Made by a program: the position numbers and the translations under genes
Source: Zeugodacus cucurbitae
Taxonomy: Eukaryota; Arthropoda; Insecta; Diptera; Tephritidae
Direction: 5' to 3'
DNA: 64,000 nucleotides
NCBI RefSeq assembly: GCF_028554725.1
Contig: NC_071668.1
Location: 73,835,719-73,899,718 of the forward strand
Shown here: in pieces, positions 54,745 through 64,000 of the stretch
Position numbering within the stretch: the stretch's first letter is position 1
How the letters are laid out: every line of letters starts with the position of its first letter
Notes under the pieces: generated by a model
What the model saw: the letters and a program-made list of their open reading frames with translations, nothing else
Databases searched by the model: none
What the model was told of the DNA's origin: nothing

Positions 54745-55614
54745 TTAAAAACTATAAAAATAATCACATTCATCACACATAGCACAAAGACTGTTGACAC
54801 ATGCATCAGTTTTTGCACCATATGCACTTTGCGGCTCCAAAAAGAATGTAAGATTGGCAGTACAATTTTGTTCATGCACATCTATTTGCGAATGCAATAC
54901 TTGTCGTAAAGCCAAGGGCTTAGCATCATTGTTGAAGCTGGAAAATAGATTTGTATGTATCTTAAGCACCGTTTAATAATTATCTTGCAAAAAGGAATCC
55001 TACCTCACACCACAAGTGCACTTGAAAATATTACTTCCTTCTTGCTCATTTGCAGTTACGAAAAGCAGATTGTATTGTTCGCAAATCGGACAAATAACAT
55101 GATTGTTATTTTCATCTTCATCGGCGGCCTTTATTAGAGATATTTCCTCAGCTTCTAATTCCTGTACAAACCATTCATTCATCTCATCGCGTAGCTCTTT
55201 GTATATTTCTTCTTGCAAACGCAAATCACTCTCCAAGCTAGCAAGTTCTTCTCGCAGCAACTTATCAATGTCGAACTGAAAAATTATGTGATATAAAATT
55301 TTTTTTTAATAAAAAATTGTGGTTTTCTTAAAATTTGAAACAAATTGAAAACTTACTTCTTCTGTTATATTTGTCAAACGGCGCTTACTGAAGTTGGCCT
55401 GCCTAGCTTCACGCACTCGCATCCGACATTTCTAAAGTGAACATCTTTAATCAGTAAAACAAAATAAATTGTATTATCTGTATTTACTAACATCTCTCAA
55501 TTGATCCCGTATTTTTGGCGATCCATAGCGATATATTTTGGCGGCATTTTTCGAATGCAGCTTTTGTTCGACACTTGTATGATAAACAGGATTTGTAGGA
55601 ATTTCCAAAGACAT
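54745..55614 (-). CDS. RPAIN: RPA-interacting protein (RPAIN/RIP-like), four exons
   Basis: RPAIN proteins bind replication protein A and carry it into the nucleus; this role is family knowledge. Exons 55614-55492, 55431-55357, 55275-55004 and 54937-54745 splice in phase to 220 residues. The N-terminal part has the basic helix IRDQLRDKCRMRVREARQ (around 34-51) typical of the family. A coiled-coil-like acidic stretch follows (about 70-120). The C-terminal zinc-finger region has C128-x2-C131, C152-x-C154, H178, C182, C203 and C208-x2-C211-x2-C214. I started at the ATG giving MSLEIPTNPVYH; the longer frame upstream lacks an ATG. It is divergent from RpL7, with about 1.3 kb between start codons. 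Confidence 0.88.
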
Positions 55615-56840
55615 AATTTGTTCAATATAAGCAAAGATGACATGATACGAAACTCTCTCATTTTCCCTCAAACCAAATTCCCTGATCTCTCATTTTAAGT
55701 TGGTAGCAATGCGAGTTGAAGGAATTTTTGACAGAAAAGGCGGGATGCCAGAAGTAATACCGGTAAAAGTATATGACAAAAGCAGTGCGAAATATAATTT
55801 TAGGGAAATACACTGATAATATTAAACTGTGTGAAAGTATTTTTTTTGCTATTATTTGTTACAAATGACATCTAATATATCAAATGACATCATTATATTT
55901 AATATATTATATATTTTATTTTATTATGTAAGCTTTAATAAAATAAAATAAAATAAAAATATTTTATGTTAATAAATTAATATATTTTGTTGCATGAATT
56001 TATAAAAAATCATGTTTTTATTTTCTTAATTATTTATAATTAGTATATAAATATATTTAAGTTAGTATATATATGATATAGGTCTAATAGGGAACAGAGC
56101 ATTTAAAAATAGTATCTAAAAGTTAAAATACCCAAAAGTTATTTCTAAAATGCCCAATTTATTTTTTTACATAGCGGGATCATTGTCAAATGTTATAAAA
56201 AATGTGGATTTTTACAGCGCTCTCTCAGAATAAAGAGTTTCGTATCATGTCATCTTTGATATAAGCACTCCAAGCAAAAAAAAATTATTGCGCCAAGTGA
56301 AAAATTTAATTCAGTACCATTAATTTGCAGTTATTTTCTGCACATCTGTCAATTATCTAAAAACAGCTGTTTCGAGTGCTTTCACACAAGTAGGTCGGTA
56401 TTGAAATAAAATAGTTGATTTTCGAATTATAAATAATTTAAAAAGAATATCTTTAAACTACACTATAATAATAAATATAATAGAAATAACATTTCTAAAT
56501 AACTAATATTAATAATCAAATGTATTAATAAAACATGTAATTAAAGAGTAGGCATGCCAGCCATGCTCAAAATTGGCTATATCGAAACACTACAAATAAA
56601 GTAATGTAAAAGAACATGCGACCTGTTTTAAAATACCATTAAAAAATATATACAGTTGATATTAACTAGGTTTACAAGAATTACACTTTGTTTTAAACAG
56701 GAAAAAAAATAATTTGAAATTATTAATTTTAAAAGCTTAGACACAAACCATTTCCAATTGGTTTATTGACAAATACCTTATTCGTCAGTACTGCCAACAA
56801 AAAAATGTCATTTTGAACCGCATCCAACATGGCCATCAAC
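55615..56840. other. divergent intergenic region between RPAIN and RpL7
   Basis: AT-rich DNA between two genes that point away from each other. No gene is seen. GCCAT/ATGGCC words at 56829-56837 lie just before the RpL7 pyrimidine tract and may be promoter elements. Confidence 0.55.
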
Positions 56841-56875
56841 TTCCTTTCCTTTCGCCTTTTCCTTTTCTCTTTCAA
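56841..56875 (+). promoter_or_regulatory. RpL7: RpL7 pyrimidine tract (TOP-type transcription start region)
   Basis: A 30-base stretch of C and T broken by a single G marks the usual start region of ribosomal protein genes; their mRNAs begin in such a tract and are translated under growth control. The 5' UTR then runs to a likely donor (CAA|GTAAAG, intron 56891-56985), whose acceptor TTTATAG directly abuts the start codon. Confidence 0.75.
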
Positions 56876-56985
56876 CGTGCTAAGTGACAAGTAAAGGTTA
56901 GCGAAAGATTTTGTGAATTTTTGTGTTTTACACTACTAATGCATGCAAAAATATACTAAAATGATCGTGTATCCTTGCTTTATAG

Positions 56986-57831
56986 ATGACTGCCACCGCA
57001 GCCGCCAAGAAGCCCGAAGCTAAGGGCAAATCTGCCAAGAAGTTACCCGCTGTCCCCGAGTCAAAGCTGAAGTTCAGCAAGAAGCAAGTCAGCAAACGTG
57101 CCGTCTTGATCAAACGTAAATTGAAGCGCACTGCCGTCATTGCGCTACGCAAACGTGAAAACTTGGTACGTGCCGAGAAATATCAAGCTGAATATCTGCG
57201 TGCTGATCGTCGTGAGATCAAGTTGCGTCGCTTGGCCAAGAAACACGGTCAATTCTATGTGCCTGCTGAGGCTAAATTGGCTTTTGTTATCCGTATTCGC
57301 GGGTGAGTTCTGGGTAGAATTTTGTTTTCATATAAACAAGCGAGTTAAATGTGTTTTTTCATTTTGTATAGTATCAACAAAGTTGCCCCTAAAGTGCGTA
57401 AAGTTTTGCAATTGTTCCGTCTGCGCCAGATCAACAATGGTGTTTTCATCAAATTGAACAAAGCTACCATCAACATGTTGCGTATTGCTGAACCATACAT
57501 TACATGGGGTTATCCAAATCTGAAATCAGTCCGCGAATTGGTCTACAAACGCGGTTTCGTCAAGCACAACCGTCAACGTGTTCCCATCACCGATAACTTT
57601 GTGATTGAACGTAAATTGCGTAAGGCACACAGCATTCAGTGCGTTGAGGATTTGGTACATGAAATCTTCACCGTTGGACCCAACTTCAAGAAAGCCTCAA
57701 ACTTCTTGTGGCCATTCAAACTGAATACCCCAACCGGTGGCTGGCGCAAGAAGGCTAATCACTACGTTGAGGGTGGTGATTTCGGTAACCGCGAAGACAA
57801 AATCAACAAATTGCTGCGCAAGATGGTTTAA
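56986..57831 (+). CDS. RpL7: ribosomal protein uL30 (60S L7)
   Basis: This is a structural protein of the large cytosolic ribosomal subunit. Exons 56986-57302 and 57372-57831 join with GG|T (57303-57371 is a 69-base intron) to give 258 residues. The basic N-terminus (AAKKPEAKGKSAKKLPAVPE) leads into ESKLKFSKKQVSKR and IALRKRENLVRAEKYQ. The second exon encodes APKVRKVLQLFRLRQI, GVFIKLNKATINMLRIAEPY, TWGYPNLKSVRELVYKRG and ends FGNREDKINKLLRKMV. It is nearly identical to the fly L7 sequence as I know it, and codon use is GC-richer than the surroundings, as expected for a highly expressed gene. The start codon lies immediately after a 5' UTR intron. Confidence 0.98.
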
Positions 57832-59094
57832 ATTTTTTAAATTATTGCTTAACCCGTTGACTCCGGGAAATTTTGTTGGTGTACATGGGGGAGTATTTTT
57901 ATTCCAAAAAAATATATAATAAAAATAGAAAAAAAAATAAATATATGTTTTTATATAAAAATTCGTAAAAAAATAGAGCTGTCAGTATTTATGGGTTGTC
58001 TGCAAGGGTCTACATTCAACTAATGGGAAATTTTAGATTTCGCAGATAATAACAAATGCTGAATTTTGCAACTGTTTAACAAATAGCACCGTGGAGATTG
58101 TATGTCGAATTGGAATGTGGGTATTGAGAAATACCGTTTAAAGTGATTTAAAACTCGTAAAGGAGACAAGGTTTTTCTTAATTGATCAAATCAATCTCAC
58201 ACTAAGAAGGAATGATTGTTAAAAAGTAGAAAATTTTACGGTTAATTAGGATTGGTGTGTATTCTGAGTTACTATTGAAAATAATTTGGAACCTTGAAAG
58301 AATATGGTTTAACAGAAATCGCTCAATAAGGAGAATAAATAATTTTCTTTGAAGTATATTTATACGATTCAAGCAGAAATATACATTTCTACAAAACTAA
58401 CAAAATATATATATTTTTTTCAATTTCTTACGTTAAGCTCACATTCAGTTCATTTGATGACTATTTAAGGACAAAAGTACTTCATTTGTTTCTGGTATTT
58501 ATTACGTACGCAATATCTACCATCTGTGGGAGTAATTGAAATACCAAATTTTCACATTTTGCTGTATATGATTAAAAGAAACACAAATAGATTTGTTTAC
58601 ATATTTTTTATTGCCTTTAATTGTAATTTTGAAATATTTCGTCTGCATAACCTTCCTCGTTTTTTTTGAATTTAATAATATTATTGCAAAATCTTTTCAT
58701 TGATAGATTGAACGATTTATACGACGCTATTTTACTTTTAAATAACTTAATTTTGGTTTTTCATTTCATTACTTTTTTTGAATTTCTATATTGTAATTAA
58801 ATATTATATTTTCTTAACTACCATGTAACGAGAATTTCAGCTTTGAGAAATACAACTATTTTTATATCGCAATTTACTTTTAAATAAGTAAGTATGTGTT
58901 TAAATATCCAGGACTTTTTAAGAAAATTTCAGATGTTTTCTCAATAATGGAAATACATAATTCTATGTAGCTTGTATGTTACTTGTATTGTTACAATAAC
59001 TTTTTTGCAAATGCATAACAATCAACACAGAGCATATAAAACAAGGAAAATATGTTTTACGACTGTTGTTGTTGCTGCATCAATTTGTATCATC
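57832..59094. other. convergent intergenic region between RpL7 and the MCRIP-like gene
   Basis: RpL7 and the gene at 59095 converge here, so this holds two 3' UTRs. Minus-strand AATAAA at 58612-58607 could end the MCRIP-like transcript. The remainder is AT-rich with no gene seen. Confidence 0.5.
57918..57923 (+). terminator. RpL7: RpL7 polyadenylation signal
   Basis: AATAAA about 87 bases after the stop codon, followed by A-rich sequence. Confidence 0.7.
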
Positions 59095-61286
59095 TTATTG
59101 TTGTCCATGTGATACGCGAATATTTTGAAAATGCCGTTGGTCCCAGTACTCCTCCAAATTAAATGGTTTGAAATTTTTTAATTGATGATCCGATTCATTG
59201 CAATAATTTATAGGCGTATTCTGTTCATTTACCTGCAAGAAAGAAGATTTACTTAATTATATTGTGAATATTACTAAAATATAGATAATTTATACATCGT
59301 GACAGGGTTTAATAAGTTGCATTATCATAGTAAGCATTATTATTTCTTCCACGAAATATTTCTAAGAATTGTAACAAATGTGGCAACAAAACAATGTTAT
59401 ATACAAATTCGAACACTTGAACCCAATTGACATGCATCAAAAAAATATTTTGCTTAATGTAATAGACAGTAATTCTCGCGCATTTTCAAATCTTCTTAAT
59501 ACAAATTATTTAAAAAAATTGCATCGGTCGCTGATATGTCAAAGTTATCGCGTCGAGTTGAGAACAATATGTAAATTTACAAAATCTGTGGAATCAGCTA
59601 AAAACACGAAATTAAACAATAGAGAATAAATTCGAAGATATAGTTTGAAAACAAAACCCATAACGTCCATTCGAAGCGACATTAATGTTCAAATATAAAT
59701 AAATAAATCTGTGTACACAATAATTTTAAATCGCAGAAATGCCACGAAAACGCAAAAACAGATTGAACAGTCGTCCGTCAACAGCACCATGGACATTTGC
59801 CCCCACATCACTGCCCGTATCGGATTCGGCAACTGCTAACACGTTCTTGCCTGACACAGTGGAAGATGCAAATGCTGATTACGTATTTGCAGGTGCCGAA
59901 TCTACTGCAGGTGAAATTGATGAAAACTTTGCTGAATTAAATAACGAAGAAGAATTCCATAACGATGTTAATATTTTAAACGAACATGATTACTCATATC
60001 ATGAATTCGAGACGATTGCACCACCATCCTATTTATTATTAAATTTGTATGAGGTGAGTAATAAGATAATTAACACCTCTACAATTAACTGCTAACGTAT
60101 TTTCTAATCCGCTACTGCCCAATACAACATTTTAGTATTACACATATAATTCTTATAATCCCTAGTAAAATAATTATTTAAATATCTGTAAGAGTTTGTT
60201 TTAAATTTGTTATTCCAAAACAATCTCGTTTTATAAGAACTTACCTTTGTCCATGCTTCCCTGATATATCGAATCAGTTCGTCATGTTGTGTGAGCGGTT
60301 CGCGGGACATTGACGATTGTGGTGAATATGCGCTATGATTGGTCGTTGAATATTGTGACGAATTATTGCGATGATTATCTAAATGTTGATGTTGATTATT
60401 ATTCGATGATGAAAGTGATGATGATAACGAATTTGATTGATGTTGGCCTGCGCGCCGAATTGGTGTATAGCGATTGGAGCTGTTAATATATAGAAAGACA
60501 TAAATATATATAATTTGCACGCAACAAATAAGTACATATTTTAAAACGGAAATTAGCTTAGCCACACAATTTAACTTATCCGTTGTTGTTGTTAATTGTG
60601 CACACACATACAAATACTGTTAGCAGAAAAAACTGGTATTTTACAAGTAATTCTGAGAAGATAATTTTTCAAATCATAAAATAACATACATGCTTGCGAA
60701 CATACTTGTATTTTTGCAAGTTTTTTCCAACATAAGTATATACAGTTTTTTGTTTAATATTACATATAAATAAATTTAAACAAAAACATATAATTGTATT
60801 GTTTATATCAATTTGGTATATGCCAATACACTCTTGAAGACAAAAAACTGACAATTTGCTGTATTTTATTAATTTGCATTGCATTTCTACTTAATGACGA
60901 AGCTAACCCCGTAGCAGGTCCACTAAATCCATGAAGAACTATCAACTTGAACTTTTTGTAGTTTAAAAAACACAATATTAACTACCTAGCTCCTTTTTAC
61001 ATGCATACAAAATTTGTTATCTCAAGATAAAGCTGTATTAATTTAAGTTGCATAGACGCATCATAAAATTTGTTAGCCACATACTCATCCTAGCAGTTAT
61101 TGCATTTAAAAGTAGTCTATAAGAGTCTCAACGGAGTTGGTGGTTAAAGGCCTTGGCACCATTTTGCATATTCTGCTTTCACTACAGTTTTTTTAGTTTT
61201 CGTGCCAAAATGTTCCACGGCATATAACATAGAAAACTTTGCATTTTAGTGATAATATTATTAACTTACCCATTATTGCGATCCAT
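59095..61286 (-). CDS. MCRIP/FAM195-like small protein, three exons
   Basis: Exons 61286-61270, 60479-60245 and 59232-59095 splice in phase to 129 residues. Exon 1 encodes only MDRNN plus two bases. The protein is Ser/Asn/Gln-rich and disordered (about 18-65), then has HDELIRYIREAWTK (71-84) and LKNFKPFNLEEYW (102-114). This two-block arrangement matches vertebrate MCRIP1/2 (HEENVRFIYEAW ... LKTFKPIDL), small proteins linked to ERK signalling, CtBP co-repression and stress-granule/DDX6 complexes; the fly function is not known to me. The disordered middle is expanded. The last intron (59233-60244) contains two opposite-strand small frames. Confidence 0.82.
59378..59629 (+). CDS. unrecognised small ORF (83 residues) in an MCRIP-like intron
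   Basis: The frame MWQQNNVIYKFEHLNPIDM... to NTKLNNRE and a stop lies on the plus strand inside the last intron of the minus-strand MCRIP-like gene. The start context ACAAATG is a good fly-type one. The protein has many charged and aliphatic residues, KLHRSLICQ-like basic stretches and two cysteines; there is no signal peptide and no domain I recognise. An AATAAA overlaps the stop region. It might share a transcript with the spliced ORF 110 bases downstream, or it might be chance. Confidence 0.4.
   Translation: MWQQNNVIYKFEHLNPIDMHQKNILLNVIDSNSRAFSNLLNTNYLKKLHRSLICQSYRVELRTICKFTKSVESAKNTKLNNRE
59739..60165 (+). CDS. unrecognised nested gene, two exons, 114 residues
   Basis: Exon 1 is 59739-60053 (105 codons) and ends in a strong donor, GAG|GTGAGT. 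An 82-base intron with a branch-like CTAAT and the acceptor CATTTTAG leads to a short exon 2 (60136-60165) adding YYTYNSYNP and a TAG stop. The N-terminus is basic (MPRKRKNRLNSRP); the rest is acidic (EIDENFAELNNEEEFHND) with Y/P-rich ends. The ATG context AGAAATG is favourable. I do not recognise a family. It lies on the opposite strand within the last MCRIP-like intron. Unspliced, the frame would end at 60095 after 13 extra residues. Confidence 0.6.
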
Positions 61287-62181
61287 TGTAGGTATTTTGC
61301 TATATTTGTAGCGTTTCCTATTTATTATTTATATGACTTCTGCGCCAATAGTGATGCACAAACAACTTTCTTCTTACTCTTCTTTGAGCTATACGCAGAG
61401 TATATTTTCTTATGCGAATGTCTTATATTGTGTTTTTATATTTTATGCTGCATTAAACTAATTATAAATTTTAATTAAAACACTTCAAATATCAGACAAT
61501 ATAGTTGACGTTGAATTTTGGTGCTGTTTTTGCACTTCCAAATAATTGCTTTTACGCTCGTTCGTCCGTCGCTTTGTTTATTGTAAATTTATTTTTTATT
61601 CTGTGTCCAATTCTTTATCTACATTTCCTTTTCGCCGTATTTATCAGCACACTTATATTACTTAATTTCTTACAAAAACAACACGAATGTCTAAAAGAGA
61701 TAGAAGTATGAATCCATGAAATTTGTGCATCGATTATTTTCAAGCTGTAGATTAAAAAAATTATTATATATATAGCTTTTACTAAACTAATTTTATGAAA
61801 TTTACATTGCCTAATTCGTTTGAGAATTCTTCCAGAAATAGTTTTCCTAGTTTTGCTTCGTAAAGTATGCAGCAATAAATACAGGGTTGCATTCAATTGG
61901 TATAAGTAATGAATAGTATTATTTCGTACACGTATCCATAATTATATATAATATCCTCAAATTAAAATGCATAGAAAAACATTTTTCATATAGTAAAACG
62001 AAGTGATTGAATTAATTAAAACACATTTCAATATATCACTACAATAATGAACAATCACAGTACAATTATTTTTATTCTGCCATCGAATGTTACACTTTCA
62101 GTAAAAAATTTTAAAAATACTTCTACATATACAAAATATTTATAATTTTATAACATTAGTATTTATTCTTTATGCATAACT
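61287..62181. other. spacer between the DUS4-like gene and the MCRIP-like gene
   Basis: AT-rich DNA upstream of the MCRIP-like start and downstream of the DUS4-like stop. The frames at 61239-61896 run on both strands without domains. It probably contains the MCRIP-like promoter. Confidence 0.55.
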
Positions 62182-62187
62182 TTTATT
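62182..62187 (-). terminator. DUS4L: polyadenylation signal of the DUS4-like gene
   Basis: Minus-strand AATAAA about 55 bases after the stop codon; a second one lies at 62167-62162. Confidence 0.7.
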
Positions 62188-62240
62188 TCTGTATTAAACA
62201 TATTCTAGTTCCGCTGGTGTAATTATCGATTAAATGGTAA

Positions 62241-63479
62241 TCAGTCTAAACCCGTGAAAAAGCTTCCTTCTAAATCAATATCATCGTGCCGATTGTCAAA
62301 TTGTGTTTCCGTATCCGACAATTCTTTAAATTCATTAAAGAATTTTCCATTTGAGTTTTCATTCCATGTCTGTCCCTCTAATGGTTCTTCGGCATTGATC
62401 TTATTAGTATTACTATGTGCCAGTGGCGGATAAACACACTTGGTATAGTCGAAGGGATTGCTATGTGATGCTTCTTCTGGCTTTAAGCCGTATCGTTCTT
62501 CAAAGAAGTCGAACACTTGTTGCTTATTAGTAAAGTTGTTGAATTCCAAACGTAATTTACGTTTCATATTGCTGCTCCACATAAATGTTAGATGATGATG
62601 AAAACATTGGAATTGTATATTATCACCAGCACGAGTTGCGATATCTAACCATTTCTGAACACATTCCCTTGGTGTTTCTTTTTCTTGTATATTATTATCA
62701 AAAAGTGCTGGATTTGAGAGTATTCCGCGAGCCGCCATGACACCATCAGCATTTGTTTGGTCATGCAATTCTTTCGCATCCTGCCAGCTGCGTATGTTCC
62801 CATTGACTATTAGTGGAACTTGTATTGATTTCTTTATCTCAGTCATAGCAGTTATGTTAAGGGGATCCGATGTTTTCTGCCACATTGTTCGTCCGTGGAT
62901 TGTCAAAAATGTAGCACCACATTTCTCTAGCTGCCGCGCTAATTCAACTGTTGATCTAATCGATTCCTCAGGCGCTCCATTAAGTAAACGCAGTTTTACC
63001 GATATACTAAAACTTTGAGGTAAAACACGTCTCGTAGTTTGTATAATGTCACGAACTAATTCTGGGTGTCGGAGGAGTCCGCAACCATATCCTTTAGATA
63101 TAGCCCATGACTGTGGACAACCACAATTCAAATCAACTCCATCCACATATGGGTATATTAGTTGAGCAGCTACAGAAAATTCATAGGCATCACGTGCAGC
63201 AAACTGTGCTACAACGGGAATATCTTCTAAACATGTAGTAAATTCATTATCGCGCGCCTTTTGGCTATGTATGAAAGAATCTGCAATAACCATTGGAGTA
63301 AAGGCAAGCTTTACCCCGTATTGACGAATTAACCGCCTAAACTCCAACTTGCTGTATCGTACCATTGGTGCACTGACACGCACAAATCCGTGAGAGCTTG
63401 CCTTTTCATCTTCAAAAATGTTTAAAATATTCGCATGCTGTCTTTGTTGAGGTAATAACTCGATATTTAATGTATTCAT
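62241..63479 (-). CDS. DUS4L: tRNA-dihydrouridine(20a/20b) synthase, DUS4 type
   Basis: DUS enzymes reduce uridine in the tRNA D-loop using FMN and NAD(P)H; DUS4 acts at positions 20a/20b (family knowledge). This single exon encodes 412 residues. The TIM-barrel FMN domain starts with VSAPMVRYSKLEFRRL (36-50) and TPMVIADSFI; ARDNEFTT resembles the DUS4-specific 'KARDSEFTT'. The catalytic cysteine is C121 in DLNCGCPQSWAISKGYG. The phosphate/FMN contacts K162 (VKLR), H195 (IHGRT), N226-N228 (VNGNIR) and A250-G252 (ARG) are all present. A tail of about 80 residues after 330 is acidic and Asn-rich and lies beyond the usual family end. 'ARG' and 'SKGYGCGLL' favour DUS4 over DUS1. Confidence 0.92.
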   Translation of the reverse strand: MNTLNIELLPQQRQHANILNIFEDEKASSHGFVRVSAPMVRYSKLEFRRLIRQYGVKLAFTPMVIADSFIHSQKARDNEFTTCLEDIPVVAQFAARDAYEFSVAAQLIYPYVDGVDLNCGCPQSWAISKGYGCGLLRHPELVRDIIQTTRRVLPQSFSISVKLRLLNGAPEESIRSTVELARQLEKCGATFLTIHGRTMWQKTSDPLNITAMTEIKKSIQVPLIVNGNIRSWQDAKELHDQTNADGVMAARGILSNPALFDNNIQEKETPRECVQKWLDIATRAGDNIQFQCFHHHLTFMWSSNMKRKLRLEFNNFTNKQQVFDFFEERYGLKPEEASHSNPFDYTKCVYPPLAHSNTNKINAEEPLEGQTWNENSNGKFFNEFKELSDTETQFDNRHDDIDLEGSFFTGLD

Positions 63480-64000
63480 TATAATTGATAAATGGTCTGT
63501 TTTAATTCGCGTTTGTTTACATATTTATTTAATTTTTTTGGTTATGTTCTTATTGCTTCTTCTCACAATCAGGGTAGTATTTTTTATTATGAGAAACTTA
63601 ATTTCTATTCATCGTTAACCAGATTTTTTTTTAATTTATGCCTGCATACAATTATACAGTTAAACTTTTCATATTATACTAATGATTTCATTATATTTAC
63701 TGTACAAATTAGTTATAGATCACAATACGAAAATAAAATTTTGCCTTCAATTAATTTTCAATATCCATTACCCACCCAACTTACATGACAACTCTGGTAA
63801 GTCGCAAGAAAGAAAGAATGAAGTCAGGAAAACAACAAAAGCCCAAATATTAATTAATTATAAAGAAGAGTGAATGACTGTGACTAATATTAAACTTTAT
63901 TGAAATATTAATTTCATACATAGCGCTTAATAATATTCATGAAATTGAAAAGAGTTATAAAAAATATAACCGTTGACGTGTGCTTAGTGAGCAGAAAATA
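63480..64000. other. upstream of the DUS4-like gene, no gene seen
   Basis: AT-rich flank containing the presumed DUS4-like promoter. Small frames at 63492-63873 have no recognisable domain. Confidence 0.55.

Noticed and set aside
55615..55671. Longer N-terminus for the RPA-interacting protein
   Set aside because: The upstream extension has no ATG start; the first ATG gives a family-like N-terminus.
57303..57371. Intron-encoded snoRNA in RpL7
   Set aside because: Ribosomal protein introns often host snoRNAs, but this 69-base intron and the 5' UTR intron show no clear box C/D or H/ACA arrangement.
61505..61896. Frames on both strands upstream of the MCRIP-like gene
   Set aside because: Hydrophobic or basic AT-driven sequence without domain or splice evidence.
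1..64000. tRNA, rRNA and CRISPR features
   Set aside because: I looked for A/B-box pairs with cloverleaf potential, rRNA-like blocks and regularly spaced palindromic repeats; none was convincing, and the DNA is eukaryotic.

Overview
This is a window of a nuclear insect genome, almost certainly a higher fly. Its genes look like those of Drosophila, but the introns are much larger and full of degraded transposons. The repeat families suggest a tephritid fruit fly (Bactrocera/Zeugodacus/Ceratitis type); that is inference, since no species marker is present. The DNA is AT-rich, coding exons are islands of higher GC, and splice sites are canonical GT..AG throughout.

The window is dominated by one gene on the minus strand, the sulfonylurea receptor Sur (ABC transporter subfamily C). 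I could join 23 coding exons from the start codon at 52846 to the stop at 10838, with every splice phase agreeing, giving a predicted protein of 2444 residues. It has an N-terminal TMD0, a first membrane domain, NBD1, a linker with a strongly acidic run, a second membrane domain and NBD2. Introns 1, 5, 6, 7, 9, 10 and 11 hold most of the transposon debris: mariner-like elements with shared terminal repeats, two copies of one non-LTR retrotransposon, two RNase H fragments of an I-like retrotransposon, two IS630/mariner-type transposase pseudogenes, a TTAA-flanked non-autonomous element, and dispersed tephritid-type repeats. Several are nested inside one another, and target-site duplications allow the order of insertion to be read.

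To the right of Sur lies a compact cluster of housekeeping genes: an RPA-interacting protein gene (minus, four exons), RpL7 encoding ribosomal protein uL30 (plus, with a pyrimidine-rich TOP-type start region), an MCRIP/FAM195-like gene (minus, three exons, first coding exon of 17 bases) and a single-exon DUS4-type tRNA-dihydrouridine synthase (minus). Inside the last intron of the MCRIP-like gene, on the opposite strand, lie two small open reading frames. One has a convincing spliced structure and is not recognised; it is the best candidate here for an undescribed gene.

To the left of Sur (positions 1-10837) I find no gene. That stretch holds AT-rich DNA, a dispersed repeat, a tandem duplication and a 42-base minisatellite related to a second array inside a Sur intron. 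The genes do not form an operon-like system; Sur acts in KATP-type channel regulation, while the right-hand cluster serves DNA replication, translation, RNA/stress biology and tRNA modification.
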